64,000 bases of DNA from Rhodospirillaceae bacterium (GCA_002724395.1 PBOR01000022.1:16292-80291), one strand, 5' to 3'; counted from the stretch's first letter, positions 37,890 through 48,134 are shown. Notes: generated by a model from the letters alone, not told the origin. Numbers and translations: made by a program.

Positions 37890-38606
37890 TTACTCAATGC
37901 TAAATTTCTCCGCCAAACGTCGTCTTGTATCGGGCAAATTTCGTTGTCGTGGACCAAACACATGGCGTTCAAGGAAAAAGCCGGACAGGGCCAAGCCGTT
38001 AGCAATATCCAAGCTACTCGCCTCTTCTGCACCTAATAAAAAGGCTGGCAGAACCAGCAATTTATCCTTATATGCTTCGCCAGCAGCTCTGCAAACGGCT
38101 CGGCCCGATTTTGGAGAAACATAAATCAGATCTTCCGTCGTACCGGTGGCCGCGCATTCGCTCAGATCTAATCCAAAACCAATTTCCATCATGAGATTAA
38201 GTTCCCAAACCACATAAGTTGCAGCCCAGTGGTCGCCATCGAGTGCATCCATCAAAGTATTAAACATGTCGAACATTCCGCGGGACAACTCGCGCTCCGG
38301 CAAAGTCTGTTCGATCAAAGTAACCGCAGAAGACAAAGCCGCTAAACGCCCAGGCGCATTTAAGATGGCTGCAACAGCGCTCGACTGCAGCTCAAGCGTA
38401 AAAGATCCCAAATGTTCTTCAAGTCGAGCCCGCCAAGTCACGCTTACACGGTTCCCCGGCTGCAAGAGGCCGCGATTTTTACGCGATTGACCTCCCCGCA
38501 CCAAGCCTGCATGACGACCATGTTCTGCGGTCAATAAGCTCACAATAGCTGACGATTCACCATGTCGACGGACAGCCAAAACATAGCCTTCGTCCTCCCA
38601 TTCCAT
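37890..38606 (-). CDS. recO: DNA repair protein RecO
   Basis: A 238-residue RecO, which loads RecA on SSB-coated single-stranded DNA together with RecR. The N-terminal OB-fold reads EDEGYVLAVRRHGESSAIVSLLT, then GRHAGLVRGGQS, and the helical C-terminal half includes LNLMMEIGFGLDLSECAATG, the zinc-region equivalent with reduced cysteines. It lies 19 nt after era. Confidence 0.93.
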   Translation of the reverse strand: MEWEDEGYVLAVRRHGESSAIVSLLTAEHGRHAGLVRGGQSRKNRGLLQPGNRVSVTWRARLEEHLGSFTLELQSSAVAAILNAPGRLAALSSAVTLIEQTLPERELSRGMFDMFNTLMDALDGDHWAATYVVWELNLMMEIGFGLDLSECAATGTTEDLIYVSPKSGRAVCRAAGEAYKDKLLVLPAFLLGAEEASSLDIANGLALSGFFLERHVFGPRQRNLPDTRRRLAEKFSIE

Positions 38607-38625
38607 TCAACCGGATTCCTCGCTC

Positions 38626-39528
38626 TCATGCATTGAAATTTAGACCCCACGGCTCATAGCGCTCGCGATCGTCCATCCATTTTTCGCGAACCTTAACGAA
38701 CAAAAAGAGATGAACGTTACGGTCAAACATTTCTGTTAAATCCATGCGCGCCTCGGTACTGAGGCGCCTGACCATGGCACCCCCTTTACCTAGCACAATC
38801 GCCTTCTGCGTATCGCGCTCCACATAAATTGTCTGGCAGATTTTGACACTACCATCGTCGAACTCCTCCCAATCTTCTGTTTCTACTGTAGCTGAATAAG
38901 GCACTTCTTGACGCAGCGCTAGAAAGAGCTTTTCTCGTGTAACCTCAGCCGCAATTAGCCTAACCGGCATATCTGACATTTGATCTTCCGGAAAATGCCA
39001 AATGCCTTTAGGTACCGTATCTGCCAGGAAACTAAGAAAATCTTTTACGCCAAGTCCTTTAGCCGCAGATATCATGAAAGTTTTCTCAAAGGGGAATCGT
39101 TCGTTGAAATCAGAACTCAACGTCAACAATTCCTCTGACTTAACCAAATCAATTTTATTCAACACTAATACCGCGTGCTTTTTAACTTTACTCAATCTAT
39201 CCAAAATACGTAATGCATCACGATCAACACCAGCCTTCACGTCAATCATCAACACTGCTAAATCAGAATCAGAAGATCCTGTCCATGCGGCATCGACCAT
39301 AGCGCGGTCTAGGCGTTTTTTGGGTTCGAATATACCGGGCGTATCAATAAAAGCGATTTGACTATGTCGATGCACCATAATCCCTAATACCCGTGCCCGC
39401 GTTGTCTGAACCTTTGGCGTAACGATACTCACTTTACCGCCCACCACTTGGTTTATCAGAGTTGACTTACCTGCATTTGGCGGCCCAATAACTGCGACAA
39501 ACCCAAAGCGCTCATTTTCTTTAGTCAT
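38626..39528 (-). CDS. era: GTPase Era
   Basis: A 300-residue GTPase that binds the 3' end of 16S rRNA during 30S maturation. G motifs are GPPNAGKSTLI (G1), DTPGIF (G3) and LNKIDL (G4), followed by a C-terminal KH domain with AIVLGKGGAMVRRLS. The start overlaps the end of rnc by 8 nt, so the two are translationally coupled. Confidence 0.97.
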   Translation of the reverse strand: MTKENERFGFVAVIGPPNAGKSTLINQVVGGKVSIVTPKVQTTRARVLGIMVHRHSQIAFIDTPGIFEPKKRLDRAMVDAAWTGSSDSDLAVLMIDVKAGVDRDALRILDRLSKVKKHAVLVLNKIDLVKSEELLTLSSDFNERFPFEKTFMISAAKGLGVKDFLSFLADTVPKGIWHFPEDQMSDMPVRLIAAEVTREKLFLALRQEVPYSATVETEDWEEFDDGSVKICQTIYVERDTQKAIVLGKGGAMVRRLSTEARMDLTEMFDRNVHLFLFVKVREKWMDDRERYEPWGLNFNA

Positions 39529-40189
39529 CGCTACGTTCCGCTAAAAATTGTTTCGCTGCTGATTGTTCAGCAATTCGCTTGGATGACCCAGTACCCTGTG
39601 CCGGTGAAATACCCTTTATAGTCACAGAAATAGTGAAAACAGGTGCATGATCCGGTCCAGCACATAAAACCTGACGATAGATCGGTAAGCCGTATCCTTT
39701 GCTTTGGGCCCATTCTTGTAAAGCAGTCTTGGCATCTTGGGGCGGCTCCATGGCTTCCTGGAGCCTAGGCAAAAAATACTGTTCGATAAAAGCACGCGGT
39801 GGCTCAAGGCCACCATCAAGATACATTGCCCCCAAAAGGGACTCACACACATCGGCCAAAATTGTTTTATTTTTTTGCCCACCTCTTTCTTTTTCCGAGA
39901 CACCTAAAAGAATATGGTTTGCTATACCTGCCTTTCGAGCAATTTCTGCAAGAGTTTCACGCCGCACTAATTCCGCAAACCGCTTGGCAAGTGCCCCCTC
40001 CGTCTCGCTAGGAAATTCAGCAAGCAAAAGATCAGCGATGACCAGCGCCAGCACTCTATCACCAAGGAATTCTAGCCTTTCATAACTACCGATGTTAGCG
40101 CCCACCGCGCTGCGATGGGTCAACGCTTCGGTAACAAGTAATTTATTGGAAAATTCGTATCCAAGGATATCCGTTAGCTCAGCCGCCAT
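39521..40189 (-). CDS. rnc: Ribonuclease III
   Basis: A 222-residue double-strand-specific endonuclease. The catalytic signature is ERLEFLGDRVLAL, with the second acidic site in DVCESLLGAMYLDGG, and a double-stranded RNA-binding domain fills the C-terminal third (ALQEWAQSKGYGLP ... SSKRIAEQSAAKQFL). It processes rRNA and many mRNAs. It lies between lepB and era in the classic order. Confidence 0.97.
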   Translation of the reverse strand: MAAELTDILGYEFSNKLLVTEALTHRSAVGANIGSYERLEFLGDRVLALVIADLLLAEFPSETEGALAKRFAELVRRETLAEIARKAGIANHILLGVSEKERGGQKNKTILADVCESLLGAMYLDGGLEPPRAFIEQYFLPRLQEAMEPPQDAKTALQEWAQSKGYGLPIYRQVLCAGPDHAPVFTISVTIKGISPAQGTGSSKRIAEQSAAKQFLAERSDD

Positions 40190-40223
40190 CTCTCAGCCCC
40201 TCAAGGCGATTTAATAAAGAAGT

Positions 40224-41033
40224 CTATTCAATACGATTGAACAACCGTCCGTAACGAATAGCAAAGGGCCATTTCCAAATTTCCCAGAGTTTGGCGCTAC
40301 CATCGGTGGAGAAAAACAAAAACTCCGCGCGACCTACTAAGTTTTCAAAGGGAACAAAGCCTACAGGCATGATCGAGTGTCCGTTGGGCATTATAGAGAT
40401 TACTCGGCTATCCGATGAGTTATCACGATTATCTCCCATAACAAAATAGTGCCCTTTAGGAACAATAAACTCTTGGGTATCATCCAAAGGCCCAAAATCG
40501 CCTTGCTCCTCAATAATGAGGTGCCCTTTTTCGTTCGGTAGTGTTTCCAAATACTGTGCAACGCGGCGAACCTGGCCAAAAGAAGTGCTAAACTCATATT
40601 TTTTAATCGGTTTGCGAGGAACCCGAGTTCCGTTTACATGGAGCAACCCTTTTTTCACCTGAATACGATCACCGGGCAGACCGATGATGCGCTTGATGTA
40701 ATCAGTTTTATTATCCGTTGGTAATTTGAATACAGCGACATCACCGCGCTTAGGCTCTCTTGATAAAACGCGTCCATTAATCGGCGCAAAGCTGAAAGGG
40801 AAGGAATGCTTCGAATAACCGTAAGAAAATTTAGAGACGAAGAGATAATCGCCGACTAACAACGTCGGTATCATCGACCCAGAGGGAATATTAAAAGGCT
40901 CATAGGCAAACGTTCTGATAACGAATGCAATCAAAACTGCATAAATAATTGATCGGAGTGTTTCTAGAAAACTACCGCTTCTTTTTTGCTCCGGTTCGGG
41001 AGATGAATCAGATTTACCAGGGTCAATGGGCAT
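40224..41033 (-). CDS. lepB: Signal peptidase I
   Basis: A 269-residue type I signal peptidase anchored by a segment at about residues 26-44. The Ser-Lys dyad is visible: Ser53 in PSGSMIPTLLVGD and Lys in TDYIKRIIGLPGDRI. The C-terminal GDNRDNSSDSR motif is also family-specific. It cleaves secreted proteins on the periplasmic face. It is 34 nt ahead of rnc. Confidence 0.97.
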   Translation of the reverse strand: MPIDPGKSDSSPEPEQKRSGSFLETLRSIIYAVLIAFVIRTFAYEPFNIPSGSMIPTLLVGDYLFVSKFSYGYSKHSFPFSFAPINGRVLSREPKRGDVAVFKLPTDNKTDYIKRIIGLPGDRIQVKKGLLHVNGTRVPRKPIKKYEFSTSFGQVRRVAQYLETLPNEKGHLIIEEQGDFGPLDDTQEFIVPKGHYFVMGDNRDNSSDSRVISIMPNGHSIMPVGFVPFENLVGRAEFLFFSTDGSAKLWEIWKWPFAIRYGRLFNRIE

Positions 41034-41125
41034 AAAGATCAGCCAAAATGCTTATTAATCAATATTCAAGTAAGTGCCAAAATGGGCGGGCTAGAGGGAT
41101 AATGTCAAGCAGGATAGCGAAAACA

Positions 41126-41527
41126 TTATAATTCCGGTTCTCCGGAAATAATAACGATCACCTGCGCAATGGGAAACTCATCAGTAATACTTATATCAAT
41201 CTTTGCAATCATGCCCTCGGGTGTGATTTCCCGGAGGCGCTTTAACGCACCACCGGTCAATTCCATGCTAGGCTTCCCGCTCGGCAAATTGACCACGCCG
41301 ATATCGGACCAAAAAACGCCTCGCCGAAAACCGGTTCCAAGTGCTTTAGAGCAGGCTTCCTTCGCAGCATAACGCTTGGCATAACTCTCTGCCCTATTGC
41401 GTCGCTTGTCTGATTTCTCACGCTCAGTTTTGGTGAAGCATCTCTCCTCAAACTTACCCGGAAACCGCTTAAGGGTCTTACTAACTCGTCGAATGTCGAT
41501 CAGATCACTGCCGATACCGATAATCAT
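41126..41527 (-). CDS. acpS: Holo-[acyl-carrier-protein] synthase
   Basis: A 133-residue phosphopantetheinyl transferase that activates ACP. The metal-binding residues lie in [13 protein letters not shown] and [14 protein letters not shown]. The start overlaps the pdxJ stop by 4 nt, and lepB follows 92 nt later. Confidence 0.96.
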   Translation of the reverse strand: MIIGIGSDLIDIRRVSKTLKRFPGKFEERCFTKTEREKSDKRRNRAESYAKRYAAKEACSKALGTGFRRGVFWSDIGVVNLPSGKPSMELTGGALKRLREITPEGMIAKIDISITDEFPIAQVIVIISGEPEL

Positions 41528-42270
41528 AAAGTTCCAGTTCCTGAACGCGCTTCATCCATGAGCACACGCATTCGCTTAACCACATTCTCAATGCCGAGGT
41601 AGATTGCCTCTCCTATTATGAAATGGCCTATATTAAGTTCAGTCATAGACTCTATGGCGGCAATTGGGCCGACAGTTTCAAAAGTGAGTCCATGCCCAGC
41701 GTGACATTCCAAGCCAATTTCCGCTGCGTATCTGGCAGCCGCTGCGATGCGCGCAAGTTCCGCTGTCCGGGCATCGCCAATCTCATAACAATACTGACCC
41801 GTATGAAGCTCAACGACTTGCGCTCCCAAAGACTTCGCCGCATCCAGTTGAGATGGAGACGCTTCAATAAAAAGAGATACACGGATACCGGCATCAAGCA
41901 GGGGCGGTATGAAGATCGATAATTGTTTATGACCGCCAATAGCGTCTAAACCACCTTCGGTCGTACGCTCCTTACGTTTTTCGGGCACGAGACAAACCGC
42001 GTGAGGCTTTACCTTTAATGCGATTTTCTGCATTTCGTCAGTTGCCGCCATTTCAAAATTTAGCGGCTTATCTATCTGCGCACGTAATCGCGTAATATCA
42101 TCATCAAGAATATGTCGTCTATCTTCTCGTAAATGCGCTGTAATGCCATCAGCACCTGCTTGAATAGCAAGATGCGCCGCGCGCACAGGATCAGGTTTAG
42201 TGCCGCCTCGTGCATTCCGCACAGTAGCTACATGGTCAATATTTACGCCCAATCTTAAAGGGTTAGTCAT
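41524..42270 (-). CDS. pdxJ: Pyridoxine 5'-phosphate synthase
   Basis: About 248 residues. PdxJ joins 1-deoxyxylulose 5-phosphate with an aminoacetone phosphate to give pyridoxine phosphate. Motifs are [31 protein letters not shown], and [12 protein letters not shown] with [11 protein letters not shown] near the end. I chose the ATG at 42270, 1 nt after the DUF2062 stop, over an ATG 24 nt earlier that lies inside that gene. Confidence 0.96.
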   Translation of the reverse strand: MTNPLRLGVNIDHVATVRNARGGTKPDPVRAAHLAIQAGADGITAHLREDRRHILDDDITRLRAQIDKPLNFEMAATDEMQKIALKVKPHAVCLVPEKRKERTTEGGLDAIGGHKQLSIFIPPLLDAGIRVSLFIEASPSQLDAAKSLGAQVVELHTGQYCYEIGDARTAELARIAAAARYAAEIGLECHAGHGLTFETVGPIAAIESMTELNIGHFIIGEAIYLGIENVVKRMRVLMDEARSGTGTL

Positions 42271-42271
42271 C

Positions 42272-42859
42272 TTAGCTTTCACCCTTATACTCATTCCTTC
42301 GCATTCGTCGCAGACGCCGGAGTTGGTAAGTGTGTATTAAAGAATTTAAAGGCAGATAGAACAAAAACCATACAAATAACATAGTGGGAATAGCGCCCAC
42401 CAACATCGGCCAAAGAACAGGCCAAACATGTTCGACCAAATACCCCATATCCATCATCAGAACACCATTAAACATACCGGTGAAGAATACTTCAAATTCC
42501 AAAGATTGGGCTGCAGTATCCGCATTTCCCGCCCCCATCCAATGACCCAGTGTATAGAGCCAAATCCAAATAAAGGGGAACGTCCAAGGATTGCCGACCG
42601 CTGTACCGATGGCAGACGCCAGGATATTTGCACGTAATATCCACGCCCATATCCCACCCAGAAAGAAATGAAATCCAACAAACGGTGTAAACGAAATCGC
42701 CGCACCGCATGCAAAGCCCGCCGCTATACTATAAGGAGTGCCAGGCAGTCGCCCCAACCGATGCTTGAGGTAAATAAGCCATCGACGCCAGCCAATTGAG
42801 GGCCATAGGACACTAGTGACTCGTCTTGATAGACTTGGTTTTTCTCTACGTCTGAACAT
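42272..42859 (-). CDS. DUF2062 inner-membrane protein
   Basis: A 195-residue protein with hydrophobic segments around residues 42-75 and 135-175. [25 protein letters not shown] and [11 protein letters not shown] match the DUF2062 family, a small membrane family with no firm function. Its place between rsh and pdxJ is conserved in alphaproteobacteria. Confidence 0.85.
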   Translation of the reverse strand: MFRRREKPSLSRRVTSVLWPSIGWRRWLIYLKHRLGRLPGTPYSIAAGFACGAAISFTPFVGFHFFLGGIWAWILRANILASAIGTAVGNPWTFPFIWIWLYTLGHWMGAGNADTAAQSLEFEVFFTGMFNGVLMMDMGYLVEHVWPVLWPMLVGAIPTMLFVWFLFYLPLNSLIHTYQLRRLRRMRRNEYKGES

Positions 42860-42933
42860 ACGCCTTAAATCTGGTTAATCTTTTCCGGAGCAAATTTTAA
42901 ACAATAAAGATAATGGAATTCGTTCGCTTGAGG

Positions 42934-45075
42934 TCAATGGCTTGTGCGCTCAACATCACGTACTGCCGACGTTGCTCGAAGCGCGGCTATAATATCCGAC
43001 ATGTGATTGGTATCAGATACCTCGATATCAATGAGTAATTCAAAAAAATCTGGAGAACGGTCGATAACTCGAAGATTGCTAATATTGCCGCCATCACGTC
43101 CAATAACTGTCGAAAGCGTGCCAAGCGCGCCGGGTTCGTTAGCCAGGACAATACGAATTCGCCCAATAAATCTTGCTAATTGTGAGCCATCGCCAAACCA
43201 TCCAACTTCCATCCATCGCTCTGGCATCTCCGCAAAAATCTCTAATGCTTCACAATCAAGCGTGTGGATGGAGATTCCTTTACCCGTAGTCAAGATACCA
43301 ATAATACGATCTCCCGGCAGAGGGTGACAGCACTTCGCAAAACCAACCTCCATACCCGGAGCAAACCCTGTTATTTCAACTGAAAACTCGCCCGCCCGCG
43401 CAATACTTTTCCCCTTGTCTAATAATAAAGTTCTATCAGTCTTAATGCCGGGAAATACAGTCTTCAACACATCATGACCGGCAATCTCTCCTTGTCCCAC
43501 GCGGGTAAACAGATCGTCCAGAGTATCCGATTTGAATTCAAGCAAAAGGTTTGAAATAGCAGAATCCGTATATTCGTATCCCTCTTGCATAAATACCTTC
43601 TCAACGATTTCGCGACCTAAGCGGCAATATTCATCGTTTCGTTGTAGACGGACAAACCGCCGGATGCGAGAACGTGCTTTGGCAGTAACCACAAAGCTCG
43701 CCCAACCTGGTGAAGGCACTTGTGAATTAGACGTTAATATTTCCACTTGGTCACCATTTCTGAGCTGGGTGCGAAGCGGCATCATTCGGCCATTTATCTT
43801 GGCGCCAACACAATGGTTTCCCACGTCGGTATGAACCGCGTAGGCAAAATCTATTGGCGTCGCCCCTTTCGGAAGAACCTGAACTTCTCCCTTAGGCGAA
43901 AAGCAAAATAGTTGATCAGGAAACATCTCCATTCTGGTGTGCTCGAGAAATTCTTCGGGCCCGCCAGCATTCTCCAAGATTTCCAACAATTCGCGCAACC
44001 ATCGATATTGGCGCCCCTCGGTTCTGCGGTCCAGCCTGACACCTTCTTTATATTGCCAATGCGCAGCTACGCCGAGCTCCGCTACATCGTGCATATCTGT
44101 AGTTCGAATTTGAATTTCAATACGCTGGTTTTCCGGCCCGATTACGTCAGTATGGAGCGACTGGTAGCCGTTTTGTTTGGGTAAAGAGATATAGTCCTTG
44201 AAACGTCCAGCAACGAGCGGATAATTGCTATGGACACACCACAAGACGCGATAACAATCTTCAACAGATTTAACAACAATCCGAAACGCCATCGTGTCAG
44301 ATAACTGCTCAAACCCTACAGATTTGCGCCGCATTTTTCGCCAAATTGAATGAGGCCGCTTTTCGCGCCCATGCACATCGGCGTCAATACGAATTAAGGA
44401 GAGATTGCGTCGTAAAGAATCAATAATACGTCCAATAACATCACCACTTTCCCTATGGAGAAAGTCCAAACGTTTGACGATAGATTCCCGAGCATCAAAA
44501 TTTAACTCACCAAATGCCAAATCCTCCAATTCATTTTGCCAATCGCGAATACCAATTCGTTGCGCTAAAGGCACATATATTTCCATTGTTTCCAGCGCAA
44601 TACGGTGACGTTTTTCTGGTGATTTAATAAAGCTCAGAGTCCTCATATTGTGCAGACGATCGGCGATTTTGACTATTAGCACCCGAATATCTTCAGACAT
44701 GGCAAGTACGAGCTTACGAAAGTTTTCCGCTTGTTTCGTGCTACCCGATTGCAATTCTAACTGACTGAGTTTGGTTACCCCATCCACCAAACGCGCTATC
44801 TCATCACCAAACCGACCTTGTATATCCGATAATGTTGCAACTGTATCTTCAACAGTGTCATGCAATAACCCCGTTATAATTGAGGCCGCATCGAGTCTTT
44901 TCTCGGACAAAATGCCCGCGACTTCGACTGGATGCGAGAAATAGGGGTCTCCAGAAGCACGCTTTTGAGTGCCATGCGCTTGCATCGAGAAAACGTACGC
45001 TTTGTTGAGAGCAACTTCATCCGCACTCGGGTCATAACTCCGAACGCGCTCCACCAACTCGTACTGCCGCATCAT
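42934..45075 (-). CDS. rsh: Bifunctional (p)ppGpp synthetase/hydrolase Rsh
   Basis: A 713-residue RelA/SpoT protein. The HD hydrolase domain is intact (His48 in YFSHPVEVA; His72-Asp73 in LLHDTVEDT). The synthetase domain contains RIVVKSVEDCYRVLW and LPKQNGYQSLHTDV. A TGS domain (ATPIDFAYAVHTDVGNHCVG) and a C-terminal ACT domain (residues about 640-710) follow. Both catalytic sites look intact, as expected for the single Rsh of alphaproteobacteria that controls the stringent response. It is 69 nt from rpoZ. Confidence 0.96.
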   Translation of the reverse strand: MMRQYELVERVRSYDPSADEVALNKAYVFSMQAHGTQKRASGDPYFSHPVEVAGILSEKRLDAASIITGLLHDTVEDTVATLSDIQGRFGDEIARLVDGVTKLSQLELQSGSTKQAENFRKLVLAMSEDIRVLIVKIADRLHNMRTLSFIKSPEKRHRIALETMEIYVPLAQRIGIRDWQNELEDLAFGELNFDARESIVKRLDFLHRESGDVIGRIIDSLRRNLSLIRIDADVHGREKRPHSIWRKMRRKSVGFEQLSDTMAFRIVVKSVEDCYRVLWCVHSNYPLVAGRFKDYISLPKQNGYQSLHTDVIGPENQRIEIQIRTTDMHDVAELGVAAHWQYKEGVRLDRRTEGRQYRWLRELLEILENAGGPEEFLEHTRMEMFPDQLFCFSPKGEVQVLPKGATPIDFAYAVHTDVGNHCVGAKINGRMMPLRTQLRNGDQVEILTSNSQVPSPGWASFVVTAKARSRIRRFVRLQRNDEYCRLGREIVEKVFMQEGYEYTDSAISNLLLEFKSDTLDDLFTRVGQGEIAGHDVLKTVFPGIKTDRTLLLDKGKSIARAGEFSVEITGFAPGMEVGFAKCCHPLPGDRIIGILTTGKGISIHTLDCEALEIFAEMPERWMEVGWFGDGSQLARFIGRIRIVLANEPGALGTLSTVIGRDGGNISNLRVIDRSPDFFELLIDIEVSDTNHMSDIIAALRATSAVRDVERTSH

Positions 45076-45144
45076 GCTAAAATATTCCTGCGGTACGATG
45101 GCGCCCCACTAAAGCTACACCATCGCGAGTAAATCGACTTGCTA

Positions 45145-45501
45145 TTAAGTGGTGGGTTTACCACCCGTCGCGGAGCCACTGGTCATCCCAGGTTCTGAGT
45201 CCGCAGTATCATCCTCACCAAACAAAGCAGTTGCTATGAACTCCATTGAGTCATCTTCTTCAGGCTCGTCAATTTCCGCGACTTTCTGAAGTCCCTTCAC
45301 TAAAGAATCCCGCAGCTCATCCAACTCAATTGTCCCATCAGCAATTTCGCGCAACGCAACCACCGGGTTTTTATCGTTGTCGCGCTCTACGGTTAGTTCG
45401 CCACCAGCGGAAATACTCCGACTTCTTTGGCCTGCTAGCAGCACTAGCTCAAATCGGTTAGTTACGCGCTCAATACAATCCTCGACCGTGACACGGGCCA
45501 T
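45145..45501 (-). CDS. rpoZ: RNA polymerase omega subunit
   Basis: About 118 residues starting [20 protein letters not shown], followed by [11 protein letters not shown] and [12 protein letters not shown], the omega signature. The C-terminal 40 residues form an acidic tail common in alphaproteobacteria. Omega helps assemble the polymerase and binds ppGpp, which fits its link to rsh. I chose the ATG at 45501, with GGAG 8 nt upstream. Confidence 0.96.
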   Translation of the reverse strand: MARVTVEDCIERVTNRFELVLLAGQRSRSISAGGELTVERDNDKNPVVALREIADGTIELDELRDSLVKGLQKVAEIDEPEEDDSMEFIATALFGEDDTADSEPGMTSGSATGGKPTT

Positions 45502-45825
45502 AGGAACCACTCCATTTATTTAAGTTATTCAAAACGTTGCCGACTATAAGGCTGCACGAACCCGAAGCACAAGCATTTTCCTCATTGCCAATTAAAATTA
45601 AAATTATCGCGCCAAACCTGAAAAAAAAACCAAAAAACCTTGCAAGTGTTCAATTGCACGCTACTTCTACTCTCATACCCATAATACTACAACGTATCTG
45701 ATAATTAATTAATAAAAGATAGTAAATATAAGGCATACAATAATTTTTCTACTACATTGGAAAGGTATATTTCATTATTATAAACATAATGACAATTTTT
45801 ACTCTCTATTTATTTATAACCATTT
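45502..45825. other. AT-rich divergent intergenic region between rpoZ and the NYN gene
   Basis: About 320 bp without a gene. It is strongly AT-rich from about 45560, with A-tracts (45620-45645) and an almost GC-free stretch before the NYN gene. It must hold both divergent promoters; no single pair is convincing. By composition it is a plausible target for MucR- or H-NS-like silencing. Confidence 0.4.
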
Positions 45826-46464
45826 ATGAGGAAACTTATATTGCTACATCATATACATAATGACGAAACATATTCTCTATTTATCGATGGGGCTAATTTA
45901 TATTCAGCAGCTCGGCTACTGGGATTTGACATTGATTATAAGAAATTGCTGCAGAGCCTGTCGGGCCATGGCCGCCTCGTGCGAACATATTATTATACTG
46001 CTATTATGGAAAACCAGGATTATTCTCCAATCCGTCCACTCGTTGATTGGCTAGATTATAACGGTTATACCGTCATCACCAAGCCGGCCAAGGAGTTCAT
46101 CGGCGATGAGGGTAAACGAAAAATCAAAGGAGATATGGACGTTGAAATTGCTGTTGATATGTTGGAATTATCCGAAAGATTGGACCACGTAGTTTTATTT
46201 TCCGGTGATGGAGATTTTCGCCATCTTGTCGAGGCGGTCCAGCGAAAAAATACTCGAGTGACCGTTGTTAGCACCGTTCAATCAAATCCACCAATGGCGG
46301 CAGATGAGATACGCAGGCAGGCGGATTTCTTTGTCGAACTTAACGACCTGGCCGACTGTATCGCCAAAAAACGTTTAGGTCAGCAGAATTTTGACAATAG
46401 CGCCGATGACTTTGAAAGTTTTGAAGATAACTTCAACGATGAAGCTGTGGTGGAAGTCGCTTAG
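45826..46464 (+). CDS. LabA-like NYN-domain protein (DUF88)
   Basis: A 212-residue protein with a PIN-like NYN nuclease fold: SLFIDGANLYSAARLLG, KGDMDVEIAVDML and VLFSGDGDFRHLVEAV supply the conserved Asp residues of the predicted metal-dependent RNase site. An acidic Asp/Glu/Phe-rich tail follows. The ATG at 45826 lacks a ribosome-binding site; a TTG at 45841 with GAGGAA upstream is a good alternative, giving 207 residues. It is followed 27 nt later by the uracil glycosylase gene. Confidence 0.85.
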   Translation: MRKLILLHHIHNDETYSLFIDGANLYSAARLLGFDIDYKKLLQSLSGHGRLVRTYYYTAIMENQDYSPIRPLVDWLDYNGYTVITKPAKEFIGDEGKRKIKGDMDVEIAVDMLELSERLDHVVLFSGDGDFRHLVEAVQRKNTRVTVVSTVQSNPPMAADEIRRQADFFVELNDLADCIAKKRLGQQNFDNSADDFESFEDNFNDEAVVEVA

Positions 46465-46491
46465 AGCTGCTTTAGCACGTGGTATCATACC

Positions 46492-47127
46492 ATGACAAAT
46501 ACAATTCCGGCCCAGGATTGTGCTCTATGCGAGCGGCTTGTTCAGTTTCGCAGAGACAACTGTGTCGCCCATCCTACCTTTCACAATGCACCTGTACCTA
46601 GTTTCGGGGCTCTCAACGCACGTCTTCTGATTGTCGGCTTGGCCCCCGGCATGAAGGGTGCCAACCAGACAGGGCGACCCTTTACCGGCGATTATGCTGG
46701 GGACCTACTCTACGCTACCTTATTGAGATTCGGTTTTGCGAAAGGTGAATACGGTTTAAATGCCAAAGACGGCCTAACATTGCAGGATACACGGATTACA
46801 AATGCTGTCCGCTGCGTGCCTCCAAAAAATAAACCGATCGGCGTAGAAGTCAAAAACTGCCGACCCTTTCTCACGGCTGAAATTAGCAATATGCCTAATT
46901 TAAAATTCATCCTTGGACTCGGTACCTTGGCCCATAACAGCGTGTTATCCGCGCTCGGATTGAAGCAATCTTCAGCAAAATTCAGCCATGGAGCCTTCCA
47001 CAACCTGGGGATGCCCTTCATCCTCGCCAACAGCTATCATTGTTCGCGCTACAATACGAATACAGGTCGACTAACCGAAGAGATGTTCAGCAACGTGTTT
47101 GCGGCCCTCAAAGAACGCCTGGGCTAA
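46492..47127 (+). CDS. Uracil-DNA glycosylase, family 5 type (UdgB-like)
   Basis: A 211-residue iron-sulfur UDG-superfamily protein. Motif A reads GLAPGMKGANQTGRPFTGD and the second motif reads SYHCSRYNTNTGRLT, the pattern of family 5 enzymes. Cysteines in CALCERL, NAVRCVPP and KNCRP likely hold a [4Fe-4S] cluster. Such enzymes remove uracil and some other deaminated bases from DNA. The second motif has Cys where Pro is usual (HCSR for HPSR). The stop lies 2 nt from the convergent dehydrogenase gene. Confidence 0.9.
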   Translation: MTNTIPAQDCALCERLVQFRRDNCVAHPTFHNAPVPSFGALNARLLIVGLAPGMKGANQTGRPFTGDYAGDLLYATLLRFGFAKGEYGLNAKDGLTLQDTRITNAVRCVPPKNKPIGVEVKNCRPFLTAEISNMPNLKFILGLGTLAHNSVLSALGLKQSSAKFSHGAFHNLGMPFILANSYHCSRYNTNTGRLTEEMFSNVFAALKERLG

Positions 47128-47129
47128 GG

Positions 47130-48134
47130 CTAGCGATCCTGCAACCGGCCTTCGACACGGCTCCAAATGTCTTCATTCACTAAATGCAGAGGCCGCTCAC
47201 CACGCAGCACCTGTAAAATTTGACTGCCTGCCGACAAAGAAAGTTCTTCACGCGCCTCAATGGTGAGCCCGCCGATATGAGGTGTCACAACAAGGTTATC
47301 ATGTGCAAGCAACGGGCTATCTATTGGCAACGGTTCGGATTCAAAAACATCTAACGCTACACCGGCAATCCATTTCTCCTCCAGAGCGTGGAGCAACGCT
47401 GCTTGATCAACAATGGGGCCTCGCGCGGTGTTGAGAAAATAGGCATCGGGCCGCATCTGGCGCAGTAGATTTTCATTCACCATTCCGCGGGTTTCTTCGG
47501 TCAATTCCGCGTGCACCGAAATGAAATCGCATTCGCCCAACATGTCATCTAGCCTATCCATCCAAACACCCCCGACCTTTTCGGCGGCAGCGGCGTCAAT
47601 GTATGGGTCATAAACCAGCGCACTCATGCCGAAACCAACCGTACATTTACGGACGACCTCAGACCCTATCTGGCCACAGCCAATAACACCGATGGTCCTT
47701 CCATCCAGATGAAACCGCGTGGAAAGATGACCTTTTCCAAACCCCGTCCCCGCGCGGATCGCCATATTAGAATGACCGATCTGTTTTGCGAATTCCAGCA
47801 TTAAACCGAGCGTATGTTCAGATACAGGAATACTACCAAGGCCTGGATTATTGACCACGGCAATTCCACACTCGGTTGCCGTTTCTATATCTATGGCGTC
47901 AGTACCACGCCCAGACGTGCTAATTACGAGCACATTCTTTCCGGCGCGAATCGCATCGCCCGTGAGTTTGCACGGATAGCGCACGAATACAGCAGACGCA
48001 TCTACAATAGCAGCCGTAATGGCCTCGTCCGTAGCGTCATGCAAAACATTGATGTCAGCCTCGCGGGCGAGCAATTCCTCGCCGGCGGGATGATACATGG
48101 ACTCCAAAATAAGGACGGATGGACGGTTTCTCAT
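47130..48134 (-). CDS. D-isomer-specific 2-hydroxyacid dehydrogenase (SerA-like)
   Basis: A 334-residue NAD-dependent dehydrogenase. The nucleotide motif is GVIGCGQIGSEVVR; the catalytic Arg, Glu and His lie in NTARGPIVD, VFESEPLP and TPHIGG. The family includes phosphoglycerate and hydroxypyruvate dehydrogenases; the lack of an ACT domain suggests catabolic use rather than serine synthesis. It overlaps the RraA-like gene by 4 nt, so they are probably linked in one pathway. Confidence 0.88.
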   Translation of the reverse strand: MRNRPSVLILESMYHPAGEELLAREADINVLHDATDEAITAAIVDASAVFVRYPCKLTGDAIRAGKNVLVISTSGRGTDAIDIETATECGIAVVNNPGLGSIPVSEHTLGLMLEFAKQIGHSNMAIRAGTGFGKGHLSTRFHLDGRTIGVIGCGQIGSEVVRKCTVGFGMSALVYDPYIDAAAAEKVGGVWMDRLDDMLGECDFISVHAELTEETRGMVNENLLRQMRPDAYFLNTARGPIVDQAALLHALEEKWIAGVALDVFESEPLPIDSPLLAHDNLVVTPHIGGLTIEAREELSLSAGSQILQVLRGERPLHLVNEDIWSRVEGRLQDR

